NCBI GenBank assembly: GCA_000952975.1
Contig: LM997412.1
Coordinates: 806,001 to 870,000, forward strand
Direction of reading: 5' to 3'
From: Peptoniphilus sp. ING2-D1G
Lineage (GTDB): Bacteria; Bacillota; Clostridia; Tissierellales; Peptoniphilaceae
Length of the DNA stretch: 64,000 nucleotides
Each line of letters opens with the position of its first letter. The stretch's first letter is position 1. Both the position numbers and the translations under genes were made by a program. A model generated the notes under the pieces. That model searched no databases, had not been told where the DNA came from, and saw only the letters and a program-made list of their open reading frames with translations. Positions 34,070 to 42,256 of the stretch are shown in pieces.

Positions 34070-34897
34070 TTACTCTTCTTCTTTATCTATAGCCGGTGTG
34101 TCTTCTTGAAGATTTTCTTTATCTTCCTCAACATCTTCTAAAGATTCTTCAGACATTTCTTCTGTTGTTTCAGCATTTTCATGTTTTTCGTCTTCTTCAT
34201 AATCTTCAGTCTGAGTACCTTGCTTTCCTTCCAATACTGCATTTGCAATTGTTTCTGTTATTAATTTCACAGCTCTTATCGCATCGTCGTTTCCGGGTAT
34301 TGGATAATCAATTTCATCAGGATCACAATTTGTATCGATAATTCCGATTACAGGTATTCCTAAAATTTGCGCTTCTTTAACGGCAATTTTTTCTTTTTTA
34401 GGATCCACAACGAAAATCACATCCGGCATTCCCTTCATGTTCTTAATACCGCCAAGGAATTTTTCGAGTTTTTCCTCTTCGTGTTTAATTTTGATGACTT
34501 CCTTTTTGGGCAATCTATCAAGGATGCCTTCTTCTTCCATTTGGCCGATTTCATGCAATCTGTCAATTCTTCCCTTGATAGTATTGAAATTAGTTAAAAG
34601 ACCGCCCAACCATCTTTGATTGATAAAAGGCATTTCACATCTTTTAGCTTCCTTTTCAATAGCATCTTGCGCTTGTTTTTTTGTGCCTACAAAAAGAATT
34701 ACACCATTTTCCGCAACAACTTCTCTTACGAATTCGTAAGCTTCGTTAATTTTTTTGACAGTTTTTTGAAGATCGATTATATATATACCATTTCTTTGAG
34801 TAAATATATATTTAGCCATTTTGGGGTTCCATCTTCGGGTTTGATGCCCAAAATGAACTCCCGCCTCCAATAGAGCCTTCATTGATATAACTGACAA
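34070..34897 (-). CDS. rpsB: 30S ribosomal protein S2 (TTG start)
   Basis: 275 residues from TTG at 34897, which lies 8 bases after GGAGG and gives [13 protein letters not shown], the family's normal start. An ATG three codons upstream (34906) is only 3 bases from GGAGG and is disfavoured. '[15 protein letters not shown]' and '[15 protein letters not shown]' are diagnostic. The last roughly 55 residues are a very acidic tail rich in Glu and Asp, a lineage extension of unknown role. First gene of the rpsB-tsf-pyrH-frr string. Confidence 0.96.
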   Translation of the reverse strand: MSVISMKALLEAGVHFGHQTRRWNPKMAKYIFTQRNGIYIIDLQKTVKKINEAYEFVREVVAENGVILFVGTKKQAQDAIEKEAKRCEMPFINQRWLGGLLTNFNTIKGRIDRLHEIGQMEEEGILDRLPKKEVIKIKHEEEKLEKFLGGIKNMKGMPDVIFVVDPKKEKIAVKEAQILGIPVIGIIDTNCDPDEIDYPIPGNDDAIRAVKLITETIANAVLEGKQGTQTEDYEEDEKHENAETTEEMSEESLEDVEEDKENLQEDTPAIDKEEE

Positions 34898-34907
34898 AAC
34901 ATTCACC

Positions 34908-35007
34908 TCCGTTTTTTTCCTCCACCCTCTTCATTTGCAACGGGGACAATATGCAACTCCCGTAACATCAAAGGATGTGTGTAGTGTTATAATTATTACC
35001 GAAAATC
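34908..35007 (-). promoter_or_regulatory. Structured 5' leader of rpsB
   Basis: About 100 bases of leader. ACGGG and CCCGT arms around 'AGTTGCATATTGTC' (plus about 34948-34975), and repeated TTGCA segments, suggest a hairpin that might bind S2 for autoregulation. No terminator is seen in it. The structure is inferred by eye. Confidence 0.4.
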
Positions 35008-35036
35008 AGTATAACATATTGCATTATTTCAAGCAA
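35008..35036 (-). promoter_or_regulatory. Sigma-A promoter of the rpsB operon
   Basis: TTGCTT (35031-35036), 17-base spacer, TATACT (35008-35013) on the minus strand. Confidence 0.75.
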
Positions 35037-35049
35037 GATGTTTTTATAT

Positions 35050-35074
35050 AAAAAACCTGTCCATGGACAGGTTT
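35050..35074 (-). terminator. Terminator of the ABC transporter operon
   Basis: AAACCTGTCC-AT-GGACAGGTTT (35053-35074) overlapping the permease stop, with TTTTTT on the minus strand. Confidence 0.85.
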
Positions 35075-35891
35075 AATAATCTAAGTCTTTAGAATTGTAG
35101 ATCAAGTATGTCAACAATATGAAAATAATAAAACTTAAGAAATTAATTCCTATTTTTACTATATCGATATTGCCCGCCAAAAACTCTATCGGATTAAATA
35201 CTTCCAGGGGCAATGTATTTACAATTTTTAAAATTGTCCCTCCATATATTTTCCCAAATATAATAAATATAACTACGAATATCACAAACAAAACACTTGT
35301 TCCATCGGTAAAGTTTGTAGATTTTGAAAGGGAGCTGAAAAACATCCCCACAGATATAAATACAAGACCTGATAGCAACAATCCCAAAAATATTTTTCCT
35401 AAATCCACAATTAGCACGTTGTTTGTCAAACCTTCAGCAAGTGGCGGAAGGATTGTGATAAAGAATGTTGCAACAGCTAAAAGCAATAAAAATACCACAT
35501 AAGTTATAATATTTGCAAGAAATTTTTGAGTGATGATTTCTGACCTGTCAATAGGATTGGAATACATATATTGAATGGAACCGTCATCTAAATCCCTTGA
35601 AAGAGAATTTGCTCCTAATTGCATTGCAAATATACATGTAAGAACAACTATATATTGATAGATAAAGGCTATATATTCACTAATGTTTTCATAATTTACT
35701 TTTTTGTCAAAGCCTAAAACTTTTTGTAAACTGGGGCTTAATTGTCCTACAAAGCTATCAAATAGCGATTTCATGTTTTCATCAAGCATCATTGGATACA
35801 GCGCCATAAGGAGGCCTGTTAATATTACAAGCACAAGAAACCAAGCTATCATTTTACCGAAATTATGATTGAATTCTCTAGTAAATACCAT
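35073..35891 (-). CDS. ABC-2 type transporter permease
   Basis: 272 residues from ATG 35891 (GGGGG upstream). Six membrane segments: about 13-35, 60-95, 110-145, 150-200 (two) and a C-terminal one ending 'LLTYLIYNSKDLDY'. 'DLDDGSIQYMYSNPIDRSEIITQKFLANI' is the ABC-2 membrane family segment. It probably exports or extrudes a lipid, peptide or antibiotic; substrate unknown. Its start overlaps the stop of the ATPase gene, so the two form a transporter unit. Confidence 0.85.
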   Translation of the reverse strand: MVFTREFNHNFGKMIAWFLVLVILTGLLMALYPMMLDENMKSLFDSFVGQLSPSLQKVLGFDKKVNYENISEYIAFIYQYIVVLTCIFAMQLGANSLSRDLDDGSIQYMYSNPIDRSEIITQKFLANIITYVVFLLLLAVATFFITILPPLAEGLTNNVLIVDLGKIFLGLLLSGLVFISVGMFFSSLSKSTNFTDGTSVLFVIFVVIFIIFGKIYGGTILKIVNTLPLEVFNPIEFLAGNIDIVKIGINFLSFIIFILLTYLIYNSKDLDY

Positions 35892-35893
35892 GA

Positions 35894-37084
35894 TCAATTT
35901 TCCCCCTTATCTTTTTGTACATTGTCTATATAAGAACCTTCAGTCAAATCTTCATCCATGTCATCTTCAACTGTGAAATCTGAATCTACATGTTTAGTTA
36001 CAGAGCTTGGATTCTCTGTTTCATCAGAATAAACTACTTGAGGATTATCAATGTTTTCACCGTGGAAGACTATGGTATTGTCTTTTACATTTTCCTCTAA
36101 ATCTTCATGTGAATTTACATTTTCAGTTTTTTCCTCTTCTTGTTCAAATTTTTCCGCACTTTCCGGATATGCAATATAATCTGTCCCATAAGATTCTTGA
36201 TAATCGATGTTATTATTAAAATATGCAGTGATCTTATCAGAAAGCGATGAATCTTCAATTGAATAATTTCTCAATTCAGCATTTGCTATTACCCTTGATA
36301 AAATAACCATATCTTTATCATAATAAAATATCTTTTCAAAGGGATCATTTTTTATTAATCTTGCCCCAATATCGATAAAGGCACTTAAATTCTGGAACGG
36401 TCCGTAAATTTTTATAATTTTATCATTTGAAACCTTATCCTTTAAATATTCTACTTCCTTTATCTCTCCTTCATACAAATATGCTGCTCTGTCGCAATAT
36501 CTTTGAGCTTCAACAAGAGAATCTGTCAGGAATAAAGCCGACAATCCTTCGTTTTTTCTTTCATTCTTCAAATATGTAAAGAGCTTTTCTATTTGTTCTA
36601 AATCAAGTTCCTTTGTAACTTCATCAAATACAACAAGTCTTGGCCTGATGATAAGTGCATTTATTATTGACATTATTCTCTTTTCATTGTCAGTCATATC
36701 AACAAATTTAACTCGCGGGTTAAAATTGAAATAGCTTGCTAAATTAGAAATTTCCTCCGTGTTTTTTAAATTATGAAAAGAAAGAGTATTTCTAAAAATA
36801 GTACCTGCCTTTAAATTATCTTGATACAATAAATTTTGAGGTACATAAGATACAGATTCTTTAATAGTTTTTGATTCTTTTGAACAATCCATATCATATA
36901 TATAGGCCTTTCCTCTTGTGGGTTTATGATAATTAAAAAGAATTTTTGCAAGTGTAGTCTTTCCGGATTTTTCCAATCCCAATAAGGCAAAAATTTCTCC
37001 TTCCATTACTTCAAGATTTAAATTAGAGAAAACTTTATTTCTGCCAATTCTTTTAGTCAAATTATTTATGACTATTGCGCTCAT
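35894..37084 (-). CDS. ABC transporter ATP-binding protein with degenerate motifs and acidic tail
   Basis: 396 residues from ATG 37084 (GAGGTGG upstream). N-terminal ABC domain (about 1-215): Walker A 'GLEKSGKTT' (near 39), Q-loop 'VPQN' and Walker B 'RLVVFDE' (near 155) are present. The LSGGQ signature is replaced by 'DMTDNEKRI', and the H-loop histidine by 'LTDS', so ATP hydrolysis may be weak or altered. Residues 220-290 form an extra domain. The last roughly 105 residues are low-complexity and rich in Glu, Asp and Asn. It pairs with the ABC-2 permease downstream. It diverges from fumC, and the region between has inverted-repeat half-sites. Confidence 0.83.
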   Translation of the reverse strand: MSAIVINNLTKRIGRNKVFSNLNLEVMEGEIFALLGLEKSGKTTLAKILFNYHKPTRGKAYIYDMDCSKESKTIKESVSYVPQNLLYQDNLKAGTIFRNTLSFHNLKNTEEISNLASYFNFNPRVKFVDMTDNEKRIMSIINALIIRPRLVVFDEVTKELDLEQIEKLFTYLKNERKNEGLSALFLTDSLVEAQRYCDRAAYLYEGEIKEVEYLKDKVSNDKIIKIYGPFQNLSAFIDIGARLIKNDPFEKIFYYDKDMVILSRVIANAELRNYSIEDSSLSDKITAYFNNNIDYQESYGTDYIAYPESAEKFEQEEEKTENVNSHEDLEENVKDNTIVFHGENIDNPQVVYSDETENPSSVTKHVDSDFTVEDDMDEDLTEGSYIDNVQKDKGEN

Positions 37085-37128
37085 TAATTCCACCTCTTTA
37101 ATAAAAATTATATAAAAACTATTAAAAT

Positions 37129-37184
37129 ATCATACTTAATATGATTTATAGTTTATCATATTTTTTTTAATTTTACTATATGAT
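37129..37184. promoter_or_regulatory. Cluster of inverted ATCATA/TATGAT half-sites (candidate operator)
   Basis: In the divergent region: ATCATA 37129-37134, AATATGAT 37138-37145, ATCATATT 37155-37162 (perfect 8-base arms, 9-base spacer) and TATGAT 37179-37184. It lies 45-120 bases from both starts. No matching regulator is identified. A TATAAT at 37208-37213 may be the fumC -10. Confidence 0.4.
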
Positions 37185-37251
37185 AGAATTTTCTAAATAC
37201 AATATATTATAATTTTTATAACAACTTAAATTTATTTAGAAAGGAAGAAAT

Positions 37252-38616
37252 ATGGAATATAAAATAGAGAAAGATTCTATGGGTTTTGTTGAAGTTCCCG
37301 AAAATGTATATTGGGGAGCTCAAACTCAAAGATCATTAAATAACTTTAAAATTGGCAAAGACTTAATGCCTATTGAAATAATAAAAGCCATCGCATTGTT
37401 AAAAGGTGCTTGTGCCATTGTTAATTTTAATAATGGAGATTTAAATAAAGAAAAAAAGGATGCTATTGTTCAATGTGCAATTGAAATAATCGATGGAAAA
37501 CTCAACTCCAACTTTCCATTAAAAGTATTTCAAACCGGTTCCGGAACTCAAACTAATATGAATGTAAATGAAGTAATATCCAACAGAGCTAATGAAATTC
37601 TTTCAAAAAATTCCATTCATCCAAATGATGATGTAAATATGTCGCAAAGCTCAAATGATATATTTCCAAGTGCAATGCACATTGCTTCCGTAGTAAAAAT
37701 ATCTACTAAACTAATTCCTGCCATGGAGGATATAATCAAAACCTTTGAAACCTTGGAAGAAAAATACAATGATGTGATTAAAATAGGAAGAACACATTTA
37801 CAAGATGCCACCCCGATTAAATTTTCTCAAGAATTAAGCGGCTATAGAGAAATGATAAATGTCAATTTAAATATGATTAAAGAATCCTTGCAGGGTCTAC
37901 TATCCCTTGCAATAGGTGGAACAGCTGTGGGTACGGGAATCAACGCAAAACCCGGATTTGGAGATAAGGTGTGTGACGTTCTAAAAACAAAAACAGGATT
38001 TGATTTCTATTCTTCAAAAAATAAGTTTCATTCTCTGACTTCAAAGGATCAAATAGGATATGCTCATGGAGCCTTAAAGGCTTTAGCTTGCAACTTATTT
38101 AAACTCGGAACAGATATTAAATTACTATCCAGCGGCCCAAGGTGTGGATTTGGAGAAATTAAGATTCCACAAAATGAACCTGGATCATCAATAATGCCTG
38201 GGAAAACAAACCCTACACAAACAGAAGCTTTAACGATGGCATGTGTTCAAGTTATGGGAAATGACACAACTATTTCCATAGCCGCCGCAAGCGGAAATTT
38301 CGAGCTGAATGCATTTATGCCTTTAATAATAAATAGTTTCTTAAACTCTGTAGATTTACTTGCCGATTCAATAAAATCCTTTAATAATAATTGTCTTATG
38401 GGTATAGAACCAAAAAAAGATGTGATTGATGAGCATTTAAAAAACTCTCTAATGCTTGTAACCGCTTTAAATCCCGTCATAGGTTATGAAAACTCGGCAA
38501 AAATTTCAAACTTAGCCTATAAAGAAAATATATCTCTAAAGGAAGCCGCATTAAAACTAAAACTTGTGGATGAAGAAGACTTTGATAAAATAGTTGATGT
38601 CACAAAAATGGTTTAA
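37252..38616 (+). CDS. fumC: Fumarate hydratase class II
   Basis: 454 residues. Fumarase/aspartase superfamily, homotetramer. 'TGSGTQTNMNVNEVISNRA' (about 98), 'HPNDDVNMSQSSNDIFPSAMH' and the mobile catalytic loop 'GSSIMPGKTNPTQTEALTM' (about 311). P-T-Q in place of the aspartase-type P-V-I supports fumarase rather than aspartate ammonia-lyase. It interconverts fumarate and malate. Oddity: PGKT where most FumC have PGKV. No other TCA gene is nearby; in an anaerobe it may serve a reductive or amino acid route. RBS AAGGAAG. Confidence 0.88.
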   Translation: MEYKIEKDSMGFVEVPENVYWGAQTQRSLNNFKIGKDLMPIEIIKAIALLKGACAIVNFNNGDLNKEKKDAIVQCAIEIIDGKLNSNFPLKVFQTGSGTQTNMNVNEVISNRANEILSKNSIHPNDDVNMSQSSNDIFPSAMHIASVVKISTKLIPAMEDIIKTFETLEEKYNDVIKIGRTHLQDATPIKFSQELSGYREMINVNLNMIKESLQGLLSLAIGGTAVGTGINAKPGFGDKVCDVLKTKTGFDFYSSKNKFHSLTSKDQIGYAHGALKALACNLFKLGTDIKLLSSGPRCGFGEIKIPQNEPGSSIMPGKTNPTQTEALTMACVQVMGNDTTISIAAASGNFELNAFMPLIINSFLNSVDLLADSIKSFNNNCLMGIEPKKDVIDEHLKNSLMLVTALNPVIGYENSAKISNLAYKENISLKEAALKLKLVDEEDFDKIVDVTKMV

Positions 38617-38673
38617 GTGTAACTATTCTATATATGATATAATGTTTTATTGTTAATGAAAGAGGAGATGCAA

Positions 38674-39765
38674 ATGAAACTTGGAATAATCGGACTCCCA
38701 AATGTAGGCAAATCTACGCTATTTAATGCGCTTACAAAAGCCGGAGCAGAAGCAGCTAACTATCCCTTTGCTACAATAGACCCAAACATAGGAATGGTAA
38801 AGGTTCCTGATGAAAGGCTTGATAAACTCAGCTTGTTGAGCAATAGCGGAAAAATAGTAAATGCGACTATTGAGTTTTACGATATAGCCGGACTTGTAAA
38901 GGGAGCAAGTAAAGGTGAAGGACTGGGAAATCAATTTTTGTCAAATATAAGAGAAGTTGATGCAATTGTTCATGTTGTCAGGTGTTTTGACGATGAAAAT
39001 ATCATTCATGTGGACGGCAGTGTTGACCCAATAAGGGATATCGAAAATATAAATTTAGAACTTATTTTTTCAGATATGGAACAAATTGAAAAAAGAATTT
39101 CTAAGGTAGAAAAACAAGTTAAGGCGGACAAAAAGCTAAAGCCTGAACTTGAGTTGTTGCAAAAAATACTTAAAACACTTGAAAGCAACGAACCTGCCAG
39201 AAATACCCAGTTAAATGACGAAGAAGAAAAGCTCATAAAGAATTACGCTCTTTTAAGTCAAAAACCGGTAATATATGTTGCCAATATTTCTGAAGATGAA
39301 ATCTCAGATTATAGTGATAATGATTACGTGAATAAAGTAAGCGACTTCTCAAAATCTCATGGCGATGAAATGATCGTTATAAGCGCTGAAATCGAATCTC
39401 AAATACAATCTCTTCCGGACGATGAAATGACCTTATTTCTTGAAGAACTCGGTCTTGAAAACTCCGGACTGGATAAACTTATACAGTCCAGTTATAGAAT
39501 TCTTGGACTTATAAGTTTTCTCACAACAGGAGAAATGGAATCAAGAGCTTGGACAATCACTGAGGGAACAAAGGCCCCACAAGCCGCAGGTAAAATCCAC
39601 TCTGATATTGAAAGAGGATTTATAAAAGCTGATATCATCTCCTATGAAGATTTAATTAAATGTGGTTCTCTGGCAAATGCAAGAGAAAAAGGAATGATAA
39701 GATCCGAAGGAAAAGAATACGTCATGAAAGATGGCGATGTTGTAAATTTTAAGTTTAATGTATAA
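38674..39765 (+). CDS. ychF: Redox-regulated ATPase YchF
   Basis: 363 residues from ATG 38674 (MKLGIIGLPNVGKS), 6 bases after AGAGGAG; upstream in-frame codons from 38650 overlap that site. Obg-family P-loop protein: 'GLPNVGKST', switch 'NYPFATIDPNIG', 'DIAGLVKGASKGEGLGNQFL'. A coiled-coil insertion about 128-180, and a C-terminal TGS domain ending 'GDVVNFKFNV'. It prefers ATP over GTP in known members and binds ribosomes in stress responses. A TATAAT at 38638-38643 may be its -10. Confidence 0.97.
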   Translation: MKLGIIGLPNVGKSTLFNALTKAGAEAANYPFATIDPNIGMVKVPDERLDKLSLLSNSGKIVNATIEFYDIAGLVKGASKGEGLGNQFLSNIREVDAIVHVVRCFDDENIIHVDGSVDPIRDIENINLELIFSDMEQIEKRISKVEKQVKADKKLKPELELLQKILKTLESNEPARNTQLNDEEEKLIKNYALLSQKPVIYVANISEDEISDYSDNDYVNKVSDFSKSHGDEMIVISAEIESQIQSLPDDEMTLFLEELGLENSGLDKLIQSSYRILGLISFLTTGEMESRAWTITEGTKAPQAAGKIHSDIERGFIKADIISYEDLIKCGSLANAREKGMIRSEGKEYVMKDGDVVNFKFNV

Positions 39766-39795
39766 AAAGTTACTATGAGTCATAGTAACTTTTTG
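39764..39795. terminator. Bidirectional terminator between ychF and tRNA-Arg
   Basis: AAAAAGTTACTATGA/TCATAGTAACTTTTT palindrome right after the ychF stop; it also lies downstream of the tRNA on the minus strand. Confidence 0.88.
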
Positions 39796-39809
39796 TTCTA
39801 AATGTATAA

Positions 39810-39885
39810 TGGAGCACGCGGAGGGATTCGAACCCTCAATCTCTGGCTTCGGAAGCCATTGCTTTTTCCTTTAGGCTACGCGTGC
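39810..39885 (-). tRNA. tRNA-Arg (anticodon CCG), CCA encoded
   Basis: 76 bases fold as a tRNA: acceptor GCACGCG/CGCGTGC, T-arm GAGGG-TTCGAAT-CCCTC, anticodon loop TTCCGAA with CCG at 34-36, variable loop AGATT, CCA at 39810-39812. It reads CGG. Odd points: discriminator base 73 is U, the D-stem has one C-A mismatch, and pair 27-43 is A-G. It begins 4 bases after the stop of the 39890-40996 gene and is probably cut from that transcript. Confidence 0.93.
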
Positions 39886-39889
39886 AAAT

Positions 39890-40996
39890 CTAAAGCATAT
39901 CGTATAATTCTTTAGATTTATTGTATTGAGCATCTATAGTATCCGGAGAAAAACTTACCGAGTTTAAGCTTGATAAATTCACCTTAAACACAGGTTGTCC
40001 TAAAATGTTGTAAAAATGCAGTTCCCTGTTGTCATCGGAAATCTTTTCGATTATAAAGCATCTGTTTTTATTTTTAAAAAATCTCAAATAATATCCATAT
40101 TCACTTATATAATCTTTTTCCAGTATTTCAAAATCATCTAAAACATTTATATTTTGCGATAATGTGTCAAGGAGAAATATATAATCATCCTTAAGCATAT
40201 TTTGAGAATTTTTATCTGAAATTTCGCTGAAATTAACCGAATAAATATTCTTTTCTTCTTTTAATTTACTAATGGATAAATCACTTACCGAACCGATAAC
40301 CAAAAAATCATTTATGAAATCAGATTTTAAATTTAAAATATCTTGAGCTTTCCCCTTTTTTTCCTTATTTAAATAATTTTCGCTGTAATTTTCATTTATG
40401 TACTTATTTAAAAAATATTTTAAATAGGAGTTATTATTGGTTTCATAAAATTTCAAAATTCCCATGTCCTTATATAAACTGGAATTATACTTGTCTATTT
40501 TGTTGGAAATATCCGATAAATAACTGTCGTTAAATCCTATGGATGAAATCAAAATATTAACACTTTGATCTTCTGCGCTTAATTTTTCATCATTGTAGTA
40601 TAAAGATCTCAAGGGTTCATAATAAATTTCTTTTTCAGATGTGATTTTCGGAATTATATCCTTCAAATTGAAATCTATATCAGAAATTTGATATTTTTGC
40701 AAAGTTTCTATCATTTTGCTTATATCAATATTGACTTTGGAACCGCTCACTTGTTGTTCTAAATCATCAAGCTGCGAAATTTTCGAGTTATCAGCGTATA
40801 TTTTTTCAGAAAGTTTTATTATCTGCACTTCTTTATCCGATATGTCTTTTTTTAATAAATTATTTTTTATCCTTAATTCTTTTATTTGCCTATTTGAGCT
40901 ATTAAACTGTTTTAGTGAATACCAAGCCAGTATTATAGATAAAACTATACAAAAAACAGAAATTCCAATCAATACTTTATTACTTAACTTGCTCAT
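39890..40996 (-). CDS. Hypothetical membrane-anchored coiled-coil protein
   Basis: 368 residues from ATG 40996; a GTG three codons earlier is possible, and neither has a strong ribosome binding site. One N-terminal membrane segment (about 7-27, 'VLIGISVFCIVLSIILAWYSL') with a long coiled coil after it (about 32-85, 'IKELRIKNNLLKKDI...VQIIKLSEKIY'). A large polar domain then runs to the end, presumably outside the cell. No known family is recognised. It overlaps the preceding gene by 17 bases and repeats its plan (membrane anchor, coiled coil, soluble domain). That suggests partners in one complex. Confidence 0.7.
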   Translation of the reverse strand: MSKLSNKVLIGISVFCIVLSIILAWYSLKQFNSSNRQIKELRIKNNLLKKDISDKEVQIIKLSEKIYADNSKISQLDDLEQQVSGSKVNIDISKMIETLQKYQISDIDFNLKDIIPKITSEKEIYYEPLRSLYYNDEKLSAEDQSVNILISSIGFNDSYLSDISNKIDKYNSSLYKDMGILKFYETNNNSYLKYFLNKYINENYSENYLNKEKKGKAQDILNLKSDFINDFLVIGSVSDLSISKLKEEKNIYSVNFSEISDKNSQNMLKDDYIFLLDTLSQNINVLDDFEILEKDYISEYGYYLRFFKNKNRCFIIEKISDDNRELHFYNILGQPVFKVNLSSLNSVSFSPDTIDAQYNKSKELYDML

Positions 40997-41615
40997 ATTT
41001 ATCACTTATCTTTCTTAATACATCAATAGAGCCTTCATTTTCATAATAGGTTTTAAACAACTCATCACAATTATTTGAAAATTTTTTAAGTTTATCACTG
41101 GAGAGTTTCCCTGTTTTTAAACCTATATCTTCATAAAGTTTGTAAATTTTTTGAAGCGAATCAATTTGTGTTTTTAAATTGTTGAAATTAATGTCTATTT
41201 CCTGACCTGTACTTATATTGTTAAGTTCCACACTGTAGGGTATGCTTAAAAAATATAAGAAGTTATTGTTTAGGCTCCATTCATTTAATGAACTTAAATA
41301 CTTAATTGTTCCATCTGATTTTGCATAATCTATAAAATTTACAATATCCAACTCTTCATAGAGATCTAAATTCAAACTGTTGTATTTATCTTCATCGCTA
41401 AGTTCAAAATAATTAGACAGTATATTTTCTAAGTCTTCTTTATTGTAATACTCACCTTTGTAGTAATCAGAATGAGATTTTATTAATTCCAATACTTTAT
41501 TTTCTATATCCTCATTTTGTCTGTTAAGAACAGTAATTTGTTCCCCGATATAATTCTTCATGCTTGAATTTATATCAAATCCGTAAGTATTCAAAATATG
41601 ATTTTGCTTTTCCAA
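40980..41615 (-). CDS. Hypothetical protein, probable C-terminal part of a frameshifted gene
   Basis: 211 residues if begun at TTG 41615, but no ribosome binding site precedes it. The frame is open upstream to 41660, inside the 41618-41827 gene. Joining the two by a -1 shift at the A-run 41651-41658 gives one 282-residue protein whose coiled coil continues smoothly ('EEKKLLRNYEDTQNIILEKQ'). Residues after that form a polar, helix-rich domain with no recognised family. I read this as the soluble domain of a membrane-anchored protein like its downstream neighbour. Confidence 0.62.
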   Translation of the reverse strand: MEKQNHILNTYGFDINSSMKNYIGEQITVLNRQNEDIENKVLELIKSHSDYYKGEYYNKEDLENILSNYFELSDEDKYNSLNLDLYEELDIVNFIDYAKSDGTIKYLSSLNEWSLNNNFLYFLSIPYSVELNNISTGQEIDINFNNLKTQIDSLQKIYKLYEDIGLKTGKLSSDKLKKFSNNCDELFKTYYENEGSIDVLRKISDKYEQVK

Positions 41616-41617
41616 TA

Positions 41618-41827
41618 TTATATTTTGAGTATCTTCATAGTTTCGTAGAAGTTTTTTTCTTCAATTGTTAAATCATTTATTTTTTTTGTAAGCTCCTCCT
41701 TTAAAACACTTTGCTCTTTAAAGGAGTTTAAATGTAGATAGCTATAGCCGTAAAAAATCATAGACATCACTAAAACTACGACACTTAAAATACAAATTAC
41801 ATACAATGTCTTCGAATTTTTTTGCAT
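41618..41827 (-). CDS. Small membrane/coiled-coil protein, probable N-terminal part of a frameshifted gene
   Basis: 69 residues: one membrane segment (about 8-30, 'LYVICILSVVVLVMSMIFYGY') and the first heptads of a coiled coil ('LKEELTKKINDLTIEEK'). It then ends abruptly at TAA 41618-41620 after 'ETMKILKI'. AAGG lies 7 bases before the ATG. It starts one base after the RseC-like gene. See the adjacent frame at 40980-41615: both are likely one gene read through a -1 shift, or a gene broken by an indel in the A-run. Confidence 0.6.
   Translation of the reverse strand: MQKNSKTLYVICILSVVVLVMSMIFYGYSYLHLNSFKEQSVLKEELTKKINDLTIEEKNFYETMKILKI
41651..41657 (-). other. Candidate -1 slippery heptamer A AAA AAC
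   Basis: In the frame of the 69-residue ORF the minus strand reads GAA GAA AAA AAC, so the heptamer A-AAA-AAC is in the phase needed for -1 slippage. The -1 frame's upstream stop (41661-41663) and the 0-frame stop (41618-41620) bracket it within about 40 bases. No clear stimulatory hairpin is seen 3' of it; an AGGAGGAG lies about 37 bases 5', further than usual. Confidence 0.5.
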
Positions 41828-41828
41828 A

Positions 41829-42242
41829 TCAATACCTTTTCAAATCAATTATACTTTTATAAATTCCTGTATATTTGTCGTCTATTTTTTTTATAATTAA
41901 GTATGAAGTAGCCATGGCGATTAACCCTATGAAAAATGACAATATTTGTCTGTGATCTCCTTTTATTATCAGGCTGCTAAAAAATACTCCCGCTATAAAA
42001 AACACTAAAGGAACAGCATATACCAATAAAATATACTTTAAATAATTTTTGTCATTAACTTCAATTACAACTCTATCTCCAACCTCTGCATTGATGGTAT
42101 TGGGAAATGTTTGTGTCATCGTCTTCGATTCTGCACATTTAGCAGAACAGGTTTCACAGCTTTCTCCACATGCAGAAGGTCTTACGGTTGTTATTTCTAT
42201 GTTATCTTCAACAACTTTTACAACTATTCCTTCTCTTTGCAT
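41829..42242 (-). CDS. RseC/MucC family SoxR-reducing system protein
   Basis: 137 residues from ATG 42242 (AAGGTG upstream). N-terminal cytoplasmic domain with four or more cysteines in 'SACGESCETCSAKCAES' (about 22-40), suited to an Fe-S cluster or redox site. Two membrane segments (about 70-90 and 97-116). The family includes RseC, linked to sigma-E and SoxR reduction with the Rnf complex; in Firmicutes its role is unclear. No rnf genes are nearby. It is followed without a gap by the membrane/coiled-coil genes. Confidence 0.85.
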   Translation of the reverse strand: MQREGIVVKVVEDNIEITTVRPSACGESCETCSAKCAESKTMTQTFPNTINAEVGDRVVIEVNDKNYLKYILLVYAVPLVFFIAGVFFSSLIIKGDHRQILSFFIGLIAMATSYLIIKKIDDKYTGIYKSIIDLKRY

Positions 42243-42256
42243 AAAATTCACCTTAA

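Noticed and set aside
34898-34906. ATG at 34906 as the rpsB start
   Set aside because: Only 3 bases from GGAGG; the TTG at 34897 has ideal spacing and yields the conserved MSVISMK start.
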